Below, one piece after another: positions 7,401 through 15,888 of a DNA stretch of 64,000 nt. The notes below the pieces were generated by a model, which had not been told where the DNA came from, ran no database searches, and saw only the letters and a program-made list of their open reading frames with translations. Both the position numbers and the translations under genes were made by a program. This stretch comes from a virus. Where the stretch lies: the IMG/VR virus record IMGVR_UViG_3300027857_000004, positions 1 through 64,000 of that record; one strand, 5' to 3'. Numbering within the stretch: the stretch's first letter is position 1; each line of letters starts with the position of its first letter.

Positions 7401-9437
7401 ATGGCTTCAACGTTCGACAGTTTACCGCCAGGAACAAGGCTGCTCGACTTCGACAGCACTTGGCCCTCTGGCGTTCGGTCCGACACTGACCCGGCGCAAA
7501 CTCCGCTCGGTTACGCTTGGTCCGCCATTAACATGCTCAACGTGGGCGGCATGTGGGCTTGCCGTCCTGGTTACAAATGCTGGGCAACTCTTCCGGATGG
7601 AAATCTTCAGGGCGCCGCTATTTTCAGACCGTTAGTAGGCACGGAGATTTGTCTCGCTGCTGTTGATGGCGTAATCTACCGAAGCACGTTTCCGTTCACG
7701 ACGTTCACTCCGGTGCCCGGTCTGCTGTTCAGCCCATTCGCGGAGCAATTGTTTTTCGAGCAGACTTTCCAGTCAGCAGAACGCATAACGCCCAACAACC
7801 TCATTTCCGCCATAAAAATAATTCCGAGCAAAGCGGTCATGTTTATTCAGGATGGCGGCTTCTCAGCTCCAGGTTGGTTCGATGGCGCGAATGCCGGGCA
7901 GCTCGTTGGTGACCCGTTCGAAACTCCGAGCGGTTCAATGATGGTTTGGGTTGGTGACCGGCTCTGGGTAGCAAGTCAGGAGCAGCTTTTCGCGTCCGAC
8001 ATCGACAACCCATTTAGCTTTCGCGAAAACATTTATCTAGGCAGCGCAAGCAGCTTTTTCTTCGGTCATGAAATCACTGCGATGGTTCGGACTCCCGCTA
8101 TCGAGGCGCCGCAGCTCATGGTATTCACTGCCGTAAACGGTTCTATCGTTCAGGCGAACATCAGAGACCGAACGCTCTGGCCCACGACCGTGAATTTTCA
8201 ACAGGAAGTAATCCAGGTCGGAAATCTCTCGAACCGCTCGACCGTTTCGCACTTCGGGCATCTCGTGTGGTTCGGTCCGTCCGGCGTAGCCTTTTTTGAC
8301 CCGGCTCAATCTGGAAAAATCACAACGCGTTTGCCAACTCGTGACAACGAAATGTTGGTGAGTAAATCTACTCTCGATGATGACCTTTCGTTGGTGGCTA
8401 CAGGGGCTTTTGGTCAGTTTCTATGTATCAGCGTCCCCGCAGAAGATAGATTTAATTTGCATACTTGGGTTCTTAATCACGCTAGCTTCACTAGCTTGTC
8501 TGATGATTCTGGACCTGCTTGGGCAGGATACTGGCTAGGCACGCGCCCTGTGCAATGGATGGGCGGCACCGTTCAGGACGTCGAAAGATTGTTTCACGTA
8601 AGCGTAGACGACGATGGGAAAAACAGGCTGTGGGAAGTTTTCCAGCCCAACCGGCTCGACAATGGGTGCCCGATTACGTGGGCGCTTTTCACGCGCGGCA
8701 TGTTCGGTCAAACTGCTAACGTAACACCGAAACCGCCGGGCAGTAAAATACGTTTGAAGTGGGTAGACGTCGCTCTCAGTGCTGTTGAGGAAGACCTGGA
8801 CATCGCGGTTAAATACGCAGGTGGCATGAGCGGCTCGTTTAAATCGACTCTCGTAAAGAAGCTGGAAGTTGAGCGAGGTAGCTTGTCGAACGACACTGAA
8901 ATTGATATTAACTCTCCAATTTTTCAGTTCAAGCCGGAATCTCGAACGATTCGGACCGAAGATGCCGCAGAGCAAACCGCACCGGAAAGCGGAGCGTGCG
9001 GCGTAGAGAAGCATCAAGACGATTTTATTGATACGAATTTTCAGCTGCTGGTAGTCGGGCATGGACCGGTGACTATCCGCTGGATTCGTCCGGTGGCTAT
9101 CATGGAAGCACCCGAGCTTACCGGTAGCCCGTTTGCTTGCCAGGATGAAACCGGATTACACGCGGTTCGATACGATGGAGCAGCAACGAAAGCGGATACG
9201 TTTGCAGAGTTGGTCACCGCTCTCGCGAACGCGCCTGAAGATTTGTTCACCTCTGTGGAAACGGTTACGCTGACCGAAGACGGATTCGTTGGGACCGGAA
9301 TCGGCACAGCCGAGAGCATTGTTTCGCAACGCGCGGCTGACCGAGTGGCTCAGATTATCGCAACCAAGTTCGCAGAACAGGAGTTGTCTGCGTTGGTTCC
9401 TTTCATATATTCTACAGGCGAGGGCTTTGGGCCATGA
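7401..9437 (+). CDS. Tail nozzle/stabilisation-like protein
   Basis: 678 residues. Repeated beta-strand motifs run through residues about 30-450 (LGYAWSAINMLNVGG, PLVGTEICLAAVDGVIY, SGSMMVWVGDRLWVAS, HFGHLVWFGPSGVAFF). This resembles the propeller-type nozzle or stabilisation proteins of podoviruses (T7 gp12-like and P22-like). Size and position downstream of connector-type genes fit. The C-terminal 150 residues form a separate region. The stop overlaps the start of a GIY-YIG gene (ATGA). The family call is by fold impression, not a specific motif. Confidence 0.5.
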   Translation: MASTFDSLPPGTRLLDFDSTWPSGVRSDTDPAQTPLGYAWSAINMLNVGGMWACRPGYKCWATLPDGNLQGAAIFRPLVGTEICLAAVDGVIYRSTFPFTTFTPVPGLLFSPFAEQLFFEQTFQSAERITPNNLISAIKIIPSKAVMFIQDGGFSAPGWFDGANAGQLVGDPFETPSGSMMVWVGDRLWVASQEQLFASDIDNPFSFRENIYLGSASSFFFGHEITAMVRTPAIEAPQLMVFTAVNGSIVQANIRDRTLWPTTVNFQQEVIQVGNLSNRSTVSHFGHLVWFGPSGVAFFDPAQSGKITTRLPTRDNEMLVSKSTLDDDLSLVATGAFGQFLCISVPAEDRFNLHTWVLNHASFTSLSDDSGPAWAGYWLGTRPVQWMGGTVQDVERLFHVSVDDDGKNRLWEVFQPNRLDNGCPITWALFTRGMFGQTANVTPKPPGSKIRLKWVDVALSAVEEDLDIAVKYAGGMSGSFKSTLVKKLEVERGSLSNDTEIDINSPIFQFKPESRTIRTEDAAEQTAPESGACGVEKHQDDFIDTNFQLLVVGHGPVTIRWIRPVAIMEAPELTGSPFACQDETGLHAVRYDGAATKADTFAELVTALANAPEDLFTSVETVTLTEDGFVGTGIGTAESIVSQRAADRVAQIIATKFAEQELSALVPFIYSTGEGFGP

Positions 9438-10012
9438 AGTCGATAACATTTATTTACGCGTTAAAAGAGCCGGATACCGGAGAAATTCGATATGTGGGAA
9501 AATCGGATTCCCCAAAGGAACGCTTTAAACAGCATGTTCGAGAAGCCAAAAAAGGTGGGACGCACAACCGGACGTGGATTTTATCTTTGCAAAAATTAGG
9601 GCTTCTTCCGGTTTTGGAAGTTCTGGATTCTGTGCCTAGCGTAGAATGGGATTTTTGGGAACGGGAATACATTCGGCTGTTTAAAGCTTTGGGGTTTCGT
9701 TTGACCAATACCACGGAGGGCGGAGACGGAGTATTTTTACGAGTGCCTGGATTTACAGGTAAGAGGCATTCAGAAGAATCCAACGAAAAGAATCGTTTAG
9801 CGCATTTGGGTAAGAAAAGACCCCCAGAGGAGTGCGAAAAAATTTCTTTGGCTTTGAGAAAAAGGTCTGCCGAAGTTCGAGACCGGGCCGCTTCTAAATT
9901 GCGAGGCATTCCCAGACCAGTGCACGCCAAACCGTCTTTTGCAGGCCGAAAGCATTCATTGGAATCGCGATTAAAAATGAGCGAATCGGCAAAAAAGAGG
10001 AGGGTCGCGTGA
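9434..10012 (+). CDS. GIY-YIG homing endonuclease
   Basis: 192 residues. The GIY-YIG core spans residues 1-95: FIYALKEPDTGEIRYVGK, then the catalytic region ending in a conserved LTNTTEGGDG. The C-terminal half holds NUMOD3-type DNA-binding motifs (GKRHSEESNEKNRLAHLGKK and a second copy GRKHSLESRLKMSESAKK). It overlaps the upstream stop as ATGA and the downstream start as GTGA, so it is inserted seamlessly at a gene junction. It is one of four homologues in the window. Confidence 0.92.
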   Translation: MKSITFIYALKEPDTGEIRYVGKSDSPKERFKQHVREAKKGGTHNRTWILSLQKLGLLPVLEVLDSVPSVEWDFWEREYIRLFKALGFRLTNTTEGGDGVFLRVPGFTGKRHSEESNEKNRLAHLGKKRPPEECEKISLALRKRSAEVRDRAASKLRGIPRPVHAKPSFAGRKHSLESRLKMSESAKKRRVA

Positions 10013-11364
10013 TTTCAAATTTGGTATTGGATACCTTATTTTCAAGGCGTCCAAAAATAAGGTATGTGTCTCCGCCGATTTGCGGGCTCATCCAGTCGCC
10101 CACAAGCTCCGGCGCCCCGGCAGTGTCGCTCGAAACAATCAGCCCATTGGGCACGGTTCATTACTTTTTCACTGATGGCGGTCTAACGTGGGACTCGTAT
10201 CCAGGCGCGATTTGTTACAATGTTTACCGTTCTAACCTGGGCTCGACTTCTTTTCTTGGGATTGTCGAGTGCGGACCGCAACAGATTTTGCCCGTCGACC
10301 CAGGGTGCTACGTTGTCACCGGGGTAACGCAGGATGGAGAAACACCATTCGGGCAGCCCATCTGCACTCAAACGCACATTCCGCCTTGCTCGGTGCCGGT
10401 GCATTATTTTATCACGGATGCTATCGGAGGTTTGGTGTTGCGTTGGGACGCTTTTCCAGATGCAACCTGTTACAACGTTTATCAGGACGGCACGAAAATC
10501 CAATCGTGCATACCTTTACAGGACGTGCCGGTCTCGCCCCCTTTAACGGGTCAGACTTGCTTTGTAGTCACCGCGATTGCTCCTTGTGGCGAAACTCCGC
10601 AGAGCACACCGGTTTGTTTGTCGCCACCTCCACCTCCGCCATTGCGAAATGGACTCGTGGGGTATTGGCCTTTGGATGAACAGGTAGGAGTTACCCCGGT
10701 CTATAATCCGCCCGCGATTGATTTTTCAGGAAACGGAGAAAATCTCCCACTTACGAACGGTCCGAGTGCACAATCGAACACCGGGCTCGTCAATCGCTGC
10801 TTTTTCCAGAGCACCAGTGCGAACCTGTCGCACCCGGACGATGCTTTTCTGGGCATGGGACCGGGCAAATCGTTTACCATGACCGGCTGGACATTGGGAA
10901 TTGGTTACGGATTCAGCAGTGCTATAGTCTATTCGAAATGGTCAGTCGCTAACAAAGATTATGCAGTTTATATCGCGGACGATGGGGTAAATTTTCAATT
11001 GAAGTTCACGGCATACGATTTGACGGGTTCGCCGCAAACCGCTATTTACGCGGTGCCAGTGGCAGGGCGCCCCAATAACACGGATTGGCATTTCATCGCG
11101 TTCGGATACGACGATTCTTTGCAGCAAATCTGGTTGCAGCTCGACAACGGAACAAAGGTAACCGCTCCGTGCGTTGGCGTTCATCGAACAGTGGCTCCAT
11201 TCGGTTTAGCGGACACGACCAACACGGCGGACATTGCGCCGTCTGCCGGTTCTATCGGTAATTACGACGAGACCGCTTTTTGGGACCGTCCGTTAACTGC
11301 GGCTGAACTGACTCTGATTTACAACACGAACCTGGGCGGCCAGCCGCTCTCAATCCTTATTTAA
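10009..11364 (+). CDS. LamG/concanavalin-domain tail protein
   Basis: 451 residues. GTG start at 10009, preceded by a strong Shine-Dalgarno (GAGGAGGG). Two Fn3-like modules in the first 190 residues share a pattern (HYFFTDGGLTWDSYPGAICYNVYR and HYFITDAIGGLVLRWDAFPDATCYNVYQ). A proline hinge (PPPPPPLRNG) then leads to a LamG-like lectin fold (GLVGYWPLDE ... GYGFSS ... WHFIAFGYDD ... ETAFWDRPLTAAELTLIYN), about 205-450. Such proteins bind surface glycans and serve as tail or fibre adhesins. The domain boundaries are visual estimates. Confidence 0.7.
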   Translation: MISNLVLDTLFSRRPKIRYVSPPICGLIQSPTSSGAPAVSLETISPLGTVHYFFTDGGLTWDSYPGAICYNVYRSNLGSTSFLGIVECGPQQILPVDPGCYVVTGVTQDGETPFGQPICTQTHIPPCSVPVHYFITDAIGGLVLRWDAFPDATCYNVYQDGTKIQSCIPLQDVPVSPPLTGQTCFVVTAIAPCGETPQSTPVCLSPPPPPPLRNGLVGYWPLDEQVGVTPVYNPPAIDFSGNGENLPLTNGPSAQSNTGLVNRCFFQSTSANLSHPDDAFLGMGPGKSFTMTGWTLGIGYGFSSAIVYSKWSVANKDYAVYIADDGVNFQLKFTAYDLTGSPQTAIYAVPVAGRPNNTDWHFIAFGYDDSLQQIWLQLDNGTKVTAPCVGVHRTVAPFGLADTTNTADIAPSAGSIGNYDETAFWDRPLTAAELTLIYNTNLGGQPLSILI

Positions 11365-11365
11365 T

Positions 11366-12199
11366 ATGGCACTCAAAGCAACAAACCTAACGCTGCAGGT
11401 GGCGCCGCTGCCTCCGACATTCAAAGGGACTCCGAACGATTTAGTCGCGCAAATCGTCGCGCGGACTCGAATTCTTTCGCCGAGCGGCACGAATTTCATT
11501 TTCATCGGCGACACCGAGCCGACGAGCAATGTGGGTCCGTGGCTCAAAGGCGGCACACAATGGTGGGTCTGGTCCGACACGCTAAATAAGTATGTCCCGG
11601 TCGACATTTCGGCATCGTTCACGATTCCATTTTGGGTCAGCAACTCGCAGCCTCCGAATGCTACGCCGCCGGTGTGGCTGAAGACCGAGAAAGACCAGAC
11701 TGACCAAACAATCGGTCAATTCGGAAATCCGGTAGGCTGGTTTTTCTGGAACCCGGCTACTTCGGCCTGGGTGCCGTGGAATTCTGAACCGATTTCTGGG
11801 CCAACATCTGCGCGACCGGCTAATCCGGAAAATCTTCAGCAATTCTATGACACTGATATCGGCTGCTTGATTTGGTTCGAGCGTAGCCAGTGGCGGACTG
11901 TGTCAGGCGTTCCCGGGGACGTCAAATCGGTTCTGTTCACCACCTTGGGGGCTGCCTTGATAGCGAACCCAGGCTGGGCAGTTGTTGGCGACGTCGCCCC
12001 TCAGTTGATTGGCCGGGTAATCATGCAGGCCACTCAAGACCCAGGTGCGACTCCGGCGGCTGTGCTAAATCCGCCAACGAACGTGCCATCGCGCGCGGCT
12101 TTCGACACGTTCGGTGAAAACTCCGGAATTCAGTCAAATCCAGGGAGCACGCTGACAATTCCGCCCCAGGTAGCGCTCTGGCACCTGTATAAGCAGTAA
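11366..12199 (+). CDS. Virion-region protein, unknown
   Basis: 277 residues, starting 2 bases after the previous stop. It is rich in Pro, Trp and Thr, with repeated tryptophan-containing strands (GGTQWWVWSDTLNKYVPV, GWFFWNPATSAWVPW). The last 40 residues mention TLTIPPQVALWHLYKQ, which could anchor it to a fibre. It has no signal or membrane segment. Its place between the LamG adhesin and a GNAT gene suggests a tail or fibre accessory. Confidence 0.5.
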   Translation: MALKATNLTLQVAPLPPTFKGTPNDLVAQIVARTRILSPSGTNFIFIGDTEPTSNVGPWLKGGTQWWVWSDTLNKYVPVDISASFTIPFWVSNSQPPNATPPVWLKTEKDQTDQTIGQFGNPVGWFFWNPATSAWVPWNSEPISGPTSARPANPENLQQFYDTDIGCLIWFERSQWRTVSGVPGDVKSVLFTTLGAALIANPGWAVVGDVAPQLIGRVIMQATQDPGATPAAVLNPPTNVPSRAAFDTFGENSGIQSNPGSTLTIPPQVALWHLYKQ

Positions 12200-12221
12200 T
12201 AGCGGTAAGGCCCGAATAGAG

Positions 12222-12231
12222 CGACTGTTAG
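12222..12231 (+). promoter_or_regulatory. CGACTGTTA start-site motif
   Basis: GCGACTGTTAGTAG stands 6 nt (core to start) before the ATG at 12235, in a 35-base gap following the gene ending at 12199. It is a member of the repeated motif family; no Shine-Dalgarno is seen. Confidence 0.65.
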
Positions 12232-12234
12232 TAG

Positions 12235-12675
12235 ATGATTCGTCGCTTGAAACGGCCAGATGAAATATCGCTTACGATTGAGAAGGTGATTTTGGGCTGT
12301 CCGGAGCGGAACTGGACACCAAAGCGCATTAGCGCGTGTTCGCTAGTTGAGGCGTTTTCACCGCGCGGTGAACAGGTGAACATCTACGGTGCGTTTGAGC
12401 CGGAGGCAGTTGGATTTTTGATAGGGTTCGTAATTGATGACCCGACGACCGGAGAGAAGACCGGCAGCGAAATGTGCTGGTTCGTGTTGCCCGAATACCG
12501 GGGAACTGGAGTTGCAAAAGCTTTGTTGGGTGCATTTGAAAGCGATGCTAAAGCGGCTGGAGCAACGCGAATGCTCGCTGGGTTTTCGATGTTCGTGCAC
12601 GTGCCGAAGATGATTAAGCTTTACAGGCATCTGGGGTATCAGCCCCATTTGGTGACGGTCAGCAAAAAGATTTAA
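12235..12675 (+). CDS. GNAT-family acetyltransferase
   Basis: 146 residues. It matches the GNAT fold: N-terminal part, then the acetyl-CoA-binding motif A region (EMCWFVLPEYRGTGVAKALL, containing the R/Q-x-x-G-x-A pattern as YRGTGVAKAL at about 86-95), and a C-terminal segment LYRHLGYQPH typical of the end of GNAT enzymes. It would transfer an acetyl group to an unknown amine. Similar GNATs occur in podovirus virion clusters next to internal proteins. It is preceded by a CGACTGTTA motif. Confidence 0.8.
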   Translation: MIRRLKRPDEISLTIEKVILGCPERNWTPKRISACSLVEAFSPRGEQVNIYGAFEPEAVGFLIGFVIDDPTTGEKTGSEMCWFVLPEYRGTGVAKALLGAFESDAKAAGATRMLAGFSMFVHVPKMIKLYRHLGYQPHLVTVSKKI

Positions 12676-12676
12676 T

Positions 12677-13666
12677 ATGGGTGACGTTCTTGGATTCGTT
12701 GGGCAGCTCGGTGCGGCAGGCATTAGCGCGGAAGCGGCTCAGACCGCGCAGGAAATGCAGCTCGCTGCCATTCAGCAGCAGCGGCAGTTCGTCTATTCCA
12801 ATCTCGACCCGAGCGTAATCGGCTCAGCTGCCACTGCCGCTGATGCTGCTCGCGCAAAGAATCAGCTCGCGCTACAAGGACAGATTGACCCCGCACTGCT
12901 TCAGGCTAGGTATGCGAGCGAAGCGAAACTGAATTCAGACCTTTCGAGTCTGGGGGTTCAATCAGGACAAGTTGCTGACCAAGCGACGAAAGAAGCGCTC
13001 GCGGGCACACCCGGGCTGACCGATGCGAAAAACAAATTGGTAGATGCTGCGTTAGACCAGCTCAAGGCTGGCGCAACTCTTCCGCCCGATGTCGAGGCGC
13101 AGCTTGTCCAGTCCGGACTGGAAAATACCGGAACGGTCACCCAAGGCGTAGGCGGCGCTCAAGGAATCGGTGGCACGATGCTGAGAACGATTCTCGGAAC
13201 TGCCGGTGTGAACCTTCAGCTGCAGCGGCAGAATCAGGCAGCCCAGTTGCTGACGTCCGCTTCGAATCTCGATGCGCAACGGCAACAGATTCTGCAAGGA
13301 CTTTTTCCCAAGTTGCAGTCTCAACAGCTTTCAAATCTCGCAGGCGCCGGTTCTGTTTTTGGAACCGCGCAATCTGCCGCGCCGAATGCCGGGCTCAGTG
13401 GCCAAGACGTGGCTAACATTTGGCTCGCGCGAGTCGGTGCAACTAACTCGCTGACCGCGCAACAGGGTCAAGTGTTGGCTCAAGGCGCGATGAACCAGGG
13501 CAACATCTGGAGCAATGCGTTGGGCGGAGCGACCGGCTCGGTCGGAAACTCTCTGCCGACCTTGGCACAAATCGTTAAATCGTCCCCCTCGACAGGCTAC
13601 ACCCCGATAACGCCATCTGCCGCTGCGAGTGAAGGCGGAGATATTCCGATAAGCCCGAATTTTTAA
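12677..13666 (+). CDS. Internal virion protein candidate, Gln/Ala-rich
   Basis: 329 residues, starting one base after the GNAT stop. It is strongly helical and Gln/Ala-rich (GISAEAAQTAQEMQLAAIQQ; QLQRQNQAAQLLTSASNLDAQRQQILQ), with few charged residues and a Gly/Ser/Ala-rich end. This composition, just upstream of two more internal-type proteins and a giant protein, resembles the internal or ejected core proteins of podoviruses. No enzymatic motif is seen. Confidence 0.5.
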   Translation: MGDVLGFVGQLGAAGISAEAAQTAQEMQLAAIQQQRQFVYSNLDPSVIGSAATAADAARAKNQLALQGQIDPALLQARYASEAKLNSDLSSLGVQSGQVADQATKEALAGTPGLTDAKNKLVDAALDQLKAGATLPPDVEAQLVQSGLENTGTVTQGVGGAQGIGGTMLRTILGTAGVNLQLQRQNQAAQLLTSASNLDAQRQQILQGLFPKLQSQQLSNLAGAGSVFGTAQSAAPNAGLSGQDVANIWLARVGATNSLTAQQGQVLAQGAMNQGNIWSNALGGATGSVGNSLPTLAQIVKSSPSTGYTPITPSAAASEGGDIPISPNF

Positions 13667-13672
13667 AGCCGC

Positions 13673-14152
13673 ATGATACTCAATAACGGCTGGACAGTTA
13701 ATACCTTGATTCCTCAATCGGTCCGCGACCTGATTGGGACATTCGGCACTTCGTCCAGCACTCAGGTTGACCCCTCCGCATTGGCGGAAAGAAAAGACAT
13801 GATGGCAGAAGGCTACCGTGGCTTTTTCAGACCGCTACCCAGGCAGGTGGCGCCACCCGCTCCGGCGCCCGCAACGCAGCCGGTGTCTGTTCCTGCTTCG
13901 CCCAGTCTGTTATCGGCAGTCTTCGGAAACGGTAACAAGCCGGTGCAGAATTTTAACGCGTCTGGGAATTTTCAACCGGTGCCGCCGCCTGAACCGAGCA
14001 GCCCGTCATTTTTTCAGGTGCCTTCATTTTCGGAATCCGGTTGGGTAAGTCCGACTATGGATTCGAGCGGCTTTTATCAGATTCCTAAGTCAACACCGTC
14101 GAACGTCAGGCCGATAATGCCGGTAGCGTCGACTCAAATGCAACCGAGATAA
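13673..14152 (+). CDS. Proline-rich virion protein
   Basis: 159 residues. A short helical N-terminal part (TLIPQSVRDLIGTFG) is followed by a long Pro/Ser/Phe-rich low-complexity region (PVSVPASPSLLSAVFGNG, PPPEPSSPSFFQVPSFS). There is no signal peptide. It lies between candidate internal virion proteins with short gaps, so it is likely co-expressed and structural. The function is unknown. Confidence 0.5.
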   Translation: MILNNGWTVNTLIPQSVRDLIGTFGTSSSTQVDPSALAERKDMMAEGYRGFFRPLPRQVAPPAPAPATQPVSVPASPSLLSAVFGNGNKPVQNFNASGNFQPVPPPEPSSPSFFQVPSFSESGWVSPTMDSSGFYQIPKSTPSNVRPIMPVASTQMQPR

Positions 14153-14156
14153 TTTT

Positions 14157-15887
14157 ATGGCAGGAATAGGTCAAGATGCAGCGCCCGTTTCAGTTCCGGA
14201 AGGTCCGCTAGTTTCGCCGTCTGTGCTGCCCGACCAAAACGCGGCAGTTCAGAACATGATTGATGCGTTTCACAAGGGCTTTATAACTAGCCAGGACATT
14301 GTGGACAGGATTGGCGACCGCGGACAAGCTCAGAAAAAGGCGTTGCTTGAATCTCTCGGTGAATACGTTTCGCCTGACGCGATTAACTCGCGCATGGCTG
14401 CTTACAAGGCATCCGGTGCGCAGTCCGCTCTTGCGACTCAGGCTGCCCAGGCGCAATCAGCGGCTGGACTGCCCCAGGCGACCGCAGGACTCGCTGCGAC
14501 ACAAACAGCGGCTGCCCAAGCGGCAACCGTTGGGGGCGCCGCCGGTCTTCAAGCTTTTCAATCTTACGCACCGTGGTATGGCGAATCGCCGGACGACTAC
14601 AAGACGTCTACCGGCGCACCGGACTTCGCTGCGATGACGTCGCGCGGCAACAAGATGAACGCCGAAATGGCGCTCTCGCAAAACTGGATTAGCCAGCTCA
14701 CCCCGGCTACGGACAGGACTGTAAAGGATGCCGCCGGTGGCGAATACACTCAGAAGCTAAATAAGTTCGGCGTGAACGTAACGCCTCCGGACCCGAATTC
14801 TGGCTACCCAGGTTCGCCCGCATACTGGGCCTATGTGAAGCAGCTCGATAAGGTGCTGCCGGAGTTTCATCCGATGCGCGGTCAGTTTTTGATGACTCCG
14901 ACAGGTGGTGATGACACAGTTCCTGGGCATCCGGCTGGAACCGTTTCGCCGCACACTCCGGCGCCCGTCCAAGGTGCACCCACGATATACGGCACCGGCG
15001 TGACCGGCGGAGAACCTGCCCAAATTTCTGCGGCTCGTGCGCAGCTAGTGAACAGCGGCATGGAACCGGTTGCGGTGAATCAGCTCACCCCCGCGCAAGT
15101 TCAATCGCTTGTCACTCCGGCTGCCCCATCGTTGCCGGGTATTCCTCCGACCGCTCCGGTGATTCAACCTGCTGCTTCCACACCTACCGCAGCCGGGCTC
15201 ATCCAACCTGGAGTGCCTCCGGCATCCGCTCTCGGTGTTCCAACTGTCGCGGCGAAAGGTTCGTATCAAACGCCGAGCGACATCAAAACACAGTTGGTGT
15301 CCGACCCGGTTTACAAGACGTTCGCTGAGCAGCAAAAATACGCTGAGAACTTCAAGACCGTCGCGGACGCAATCGAATCGTCACCGGCGCCGAATAAGAA
15401 AGTTCAAATCAACAACGATATCGGGCTCGCCGAAAGCATCATCAAACTGTATGACCCGCAAGCCGCGTTGCGCGAATTCAAATGGTCAAAACTTGAGGAA
15501 GCTCAGCCTTGGCTGGAAAAAATCGGCGCGCTAAAATCGCTTGTGCTGCGAGAGGGCGCTTTCACGCCTGAATCTCGCCAGCGGTTGATTAAGATGGGCG
15601 ACGATATCATTAACGGCATGGAAAGCTCGGTGAAAGGCCGGTTGCAACAGGCCGATTCGATTGCCCGCGCGTCCGCCCAGACCGCCGGGCAAGACCCACA
15701 GACTTGGTCTAACCAAACGTTAACTTCGAACGAGAAGCGAATTTTGGCTGGTCAACCTTTTCGAGAGAGCGGTGCATCGGCAGCTACTGGCGCAATGCCA
15801 AAAGGTGTTCCACCTGGGTCTGTCCCGATGAATATTCCAGGCCGCGGCACAGTGTGGAAATCGCCAACCGGTCAATTCTTCCAATAA
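14157..15887 (+). CDS. Internal virion protein candidate
   Basis: 576 residues, lying between a Pro-rich protein and the giant gene, one base before the giant's start. Residues about 20-130 are Ala/Gln helical, the middle (130-380) is Pro/Thr/Ala-rich with linkers, and the C-terminal 200 residues are helical and charged (KTQLVSDPVYKTFAEQQKYAENFK ...). The end reads MNIPGRGTVWKSPTGQFFQ. No catalytic motif is evident. It is probably part of the ejected or internal protein set. Confidence 0.5.
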   Translation: MAGIGQDAAPVSVPEGPLVSPSVLPDQNAAVQNMIDAFHKGFITSQDIVDRIGDRGQAQKKALLESLGEYVSPDAINSRMAAYKASGAQSALATQAAQAQSAAGLPQATAGLAATQTAAAQAATVGGAAGLQAFQSYAPWYGESPDDYKTSTGAPDFAAMTSRGNKMNAEMALSQNWISQLTPATDRTVKDAAGGEYTQKLNKFGVNVTPPDPNSGYPGSPAYWAYVKQLDKVLPEFHPMRGQFLMTPTGGDDTVPGHPAGTVSPHTPAPVQGAPTIYGTGVTGGEPAQISAARAQLVNSGMEPVAVNQLTPAQVQSLVTPAAPSLPGIPPTAPVIQPAASTPTAAGLIQPGVPPASALGVPTVAAKGSYQTPSDIKTQLVSDPVYKTFAEQQKYAENFKTVADAIESSPAPNKKVQINNDIGLAESIIKLYDPQAALREFKWSKLEEAQPWLEKIGALKSLVLREGAFTPESRQRLIKMGDDIINGMESSVKGRLQQADSIARASAQTAGQDPQTWSNQTLTSNEKRILAGQPFRESGASAATGAMPKGVPPGSVPMNIPGRGTVWKSPTGQFFQ

Positions 15888-15888
15888 A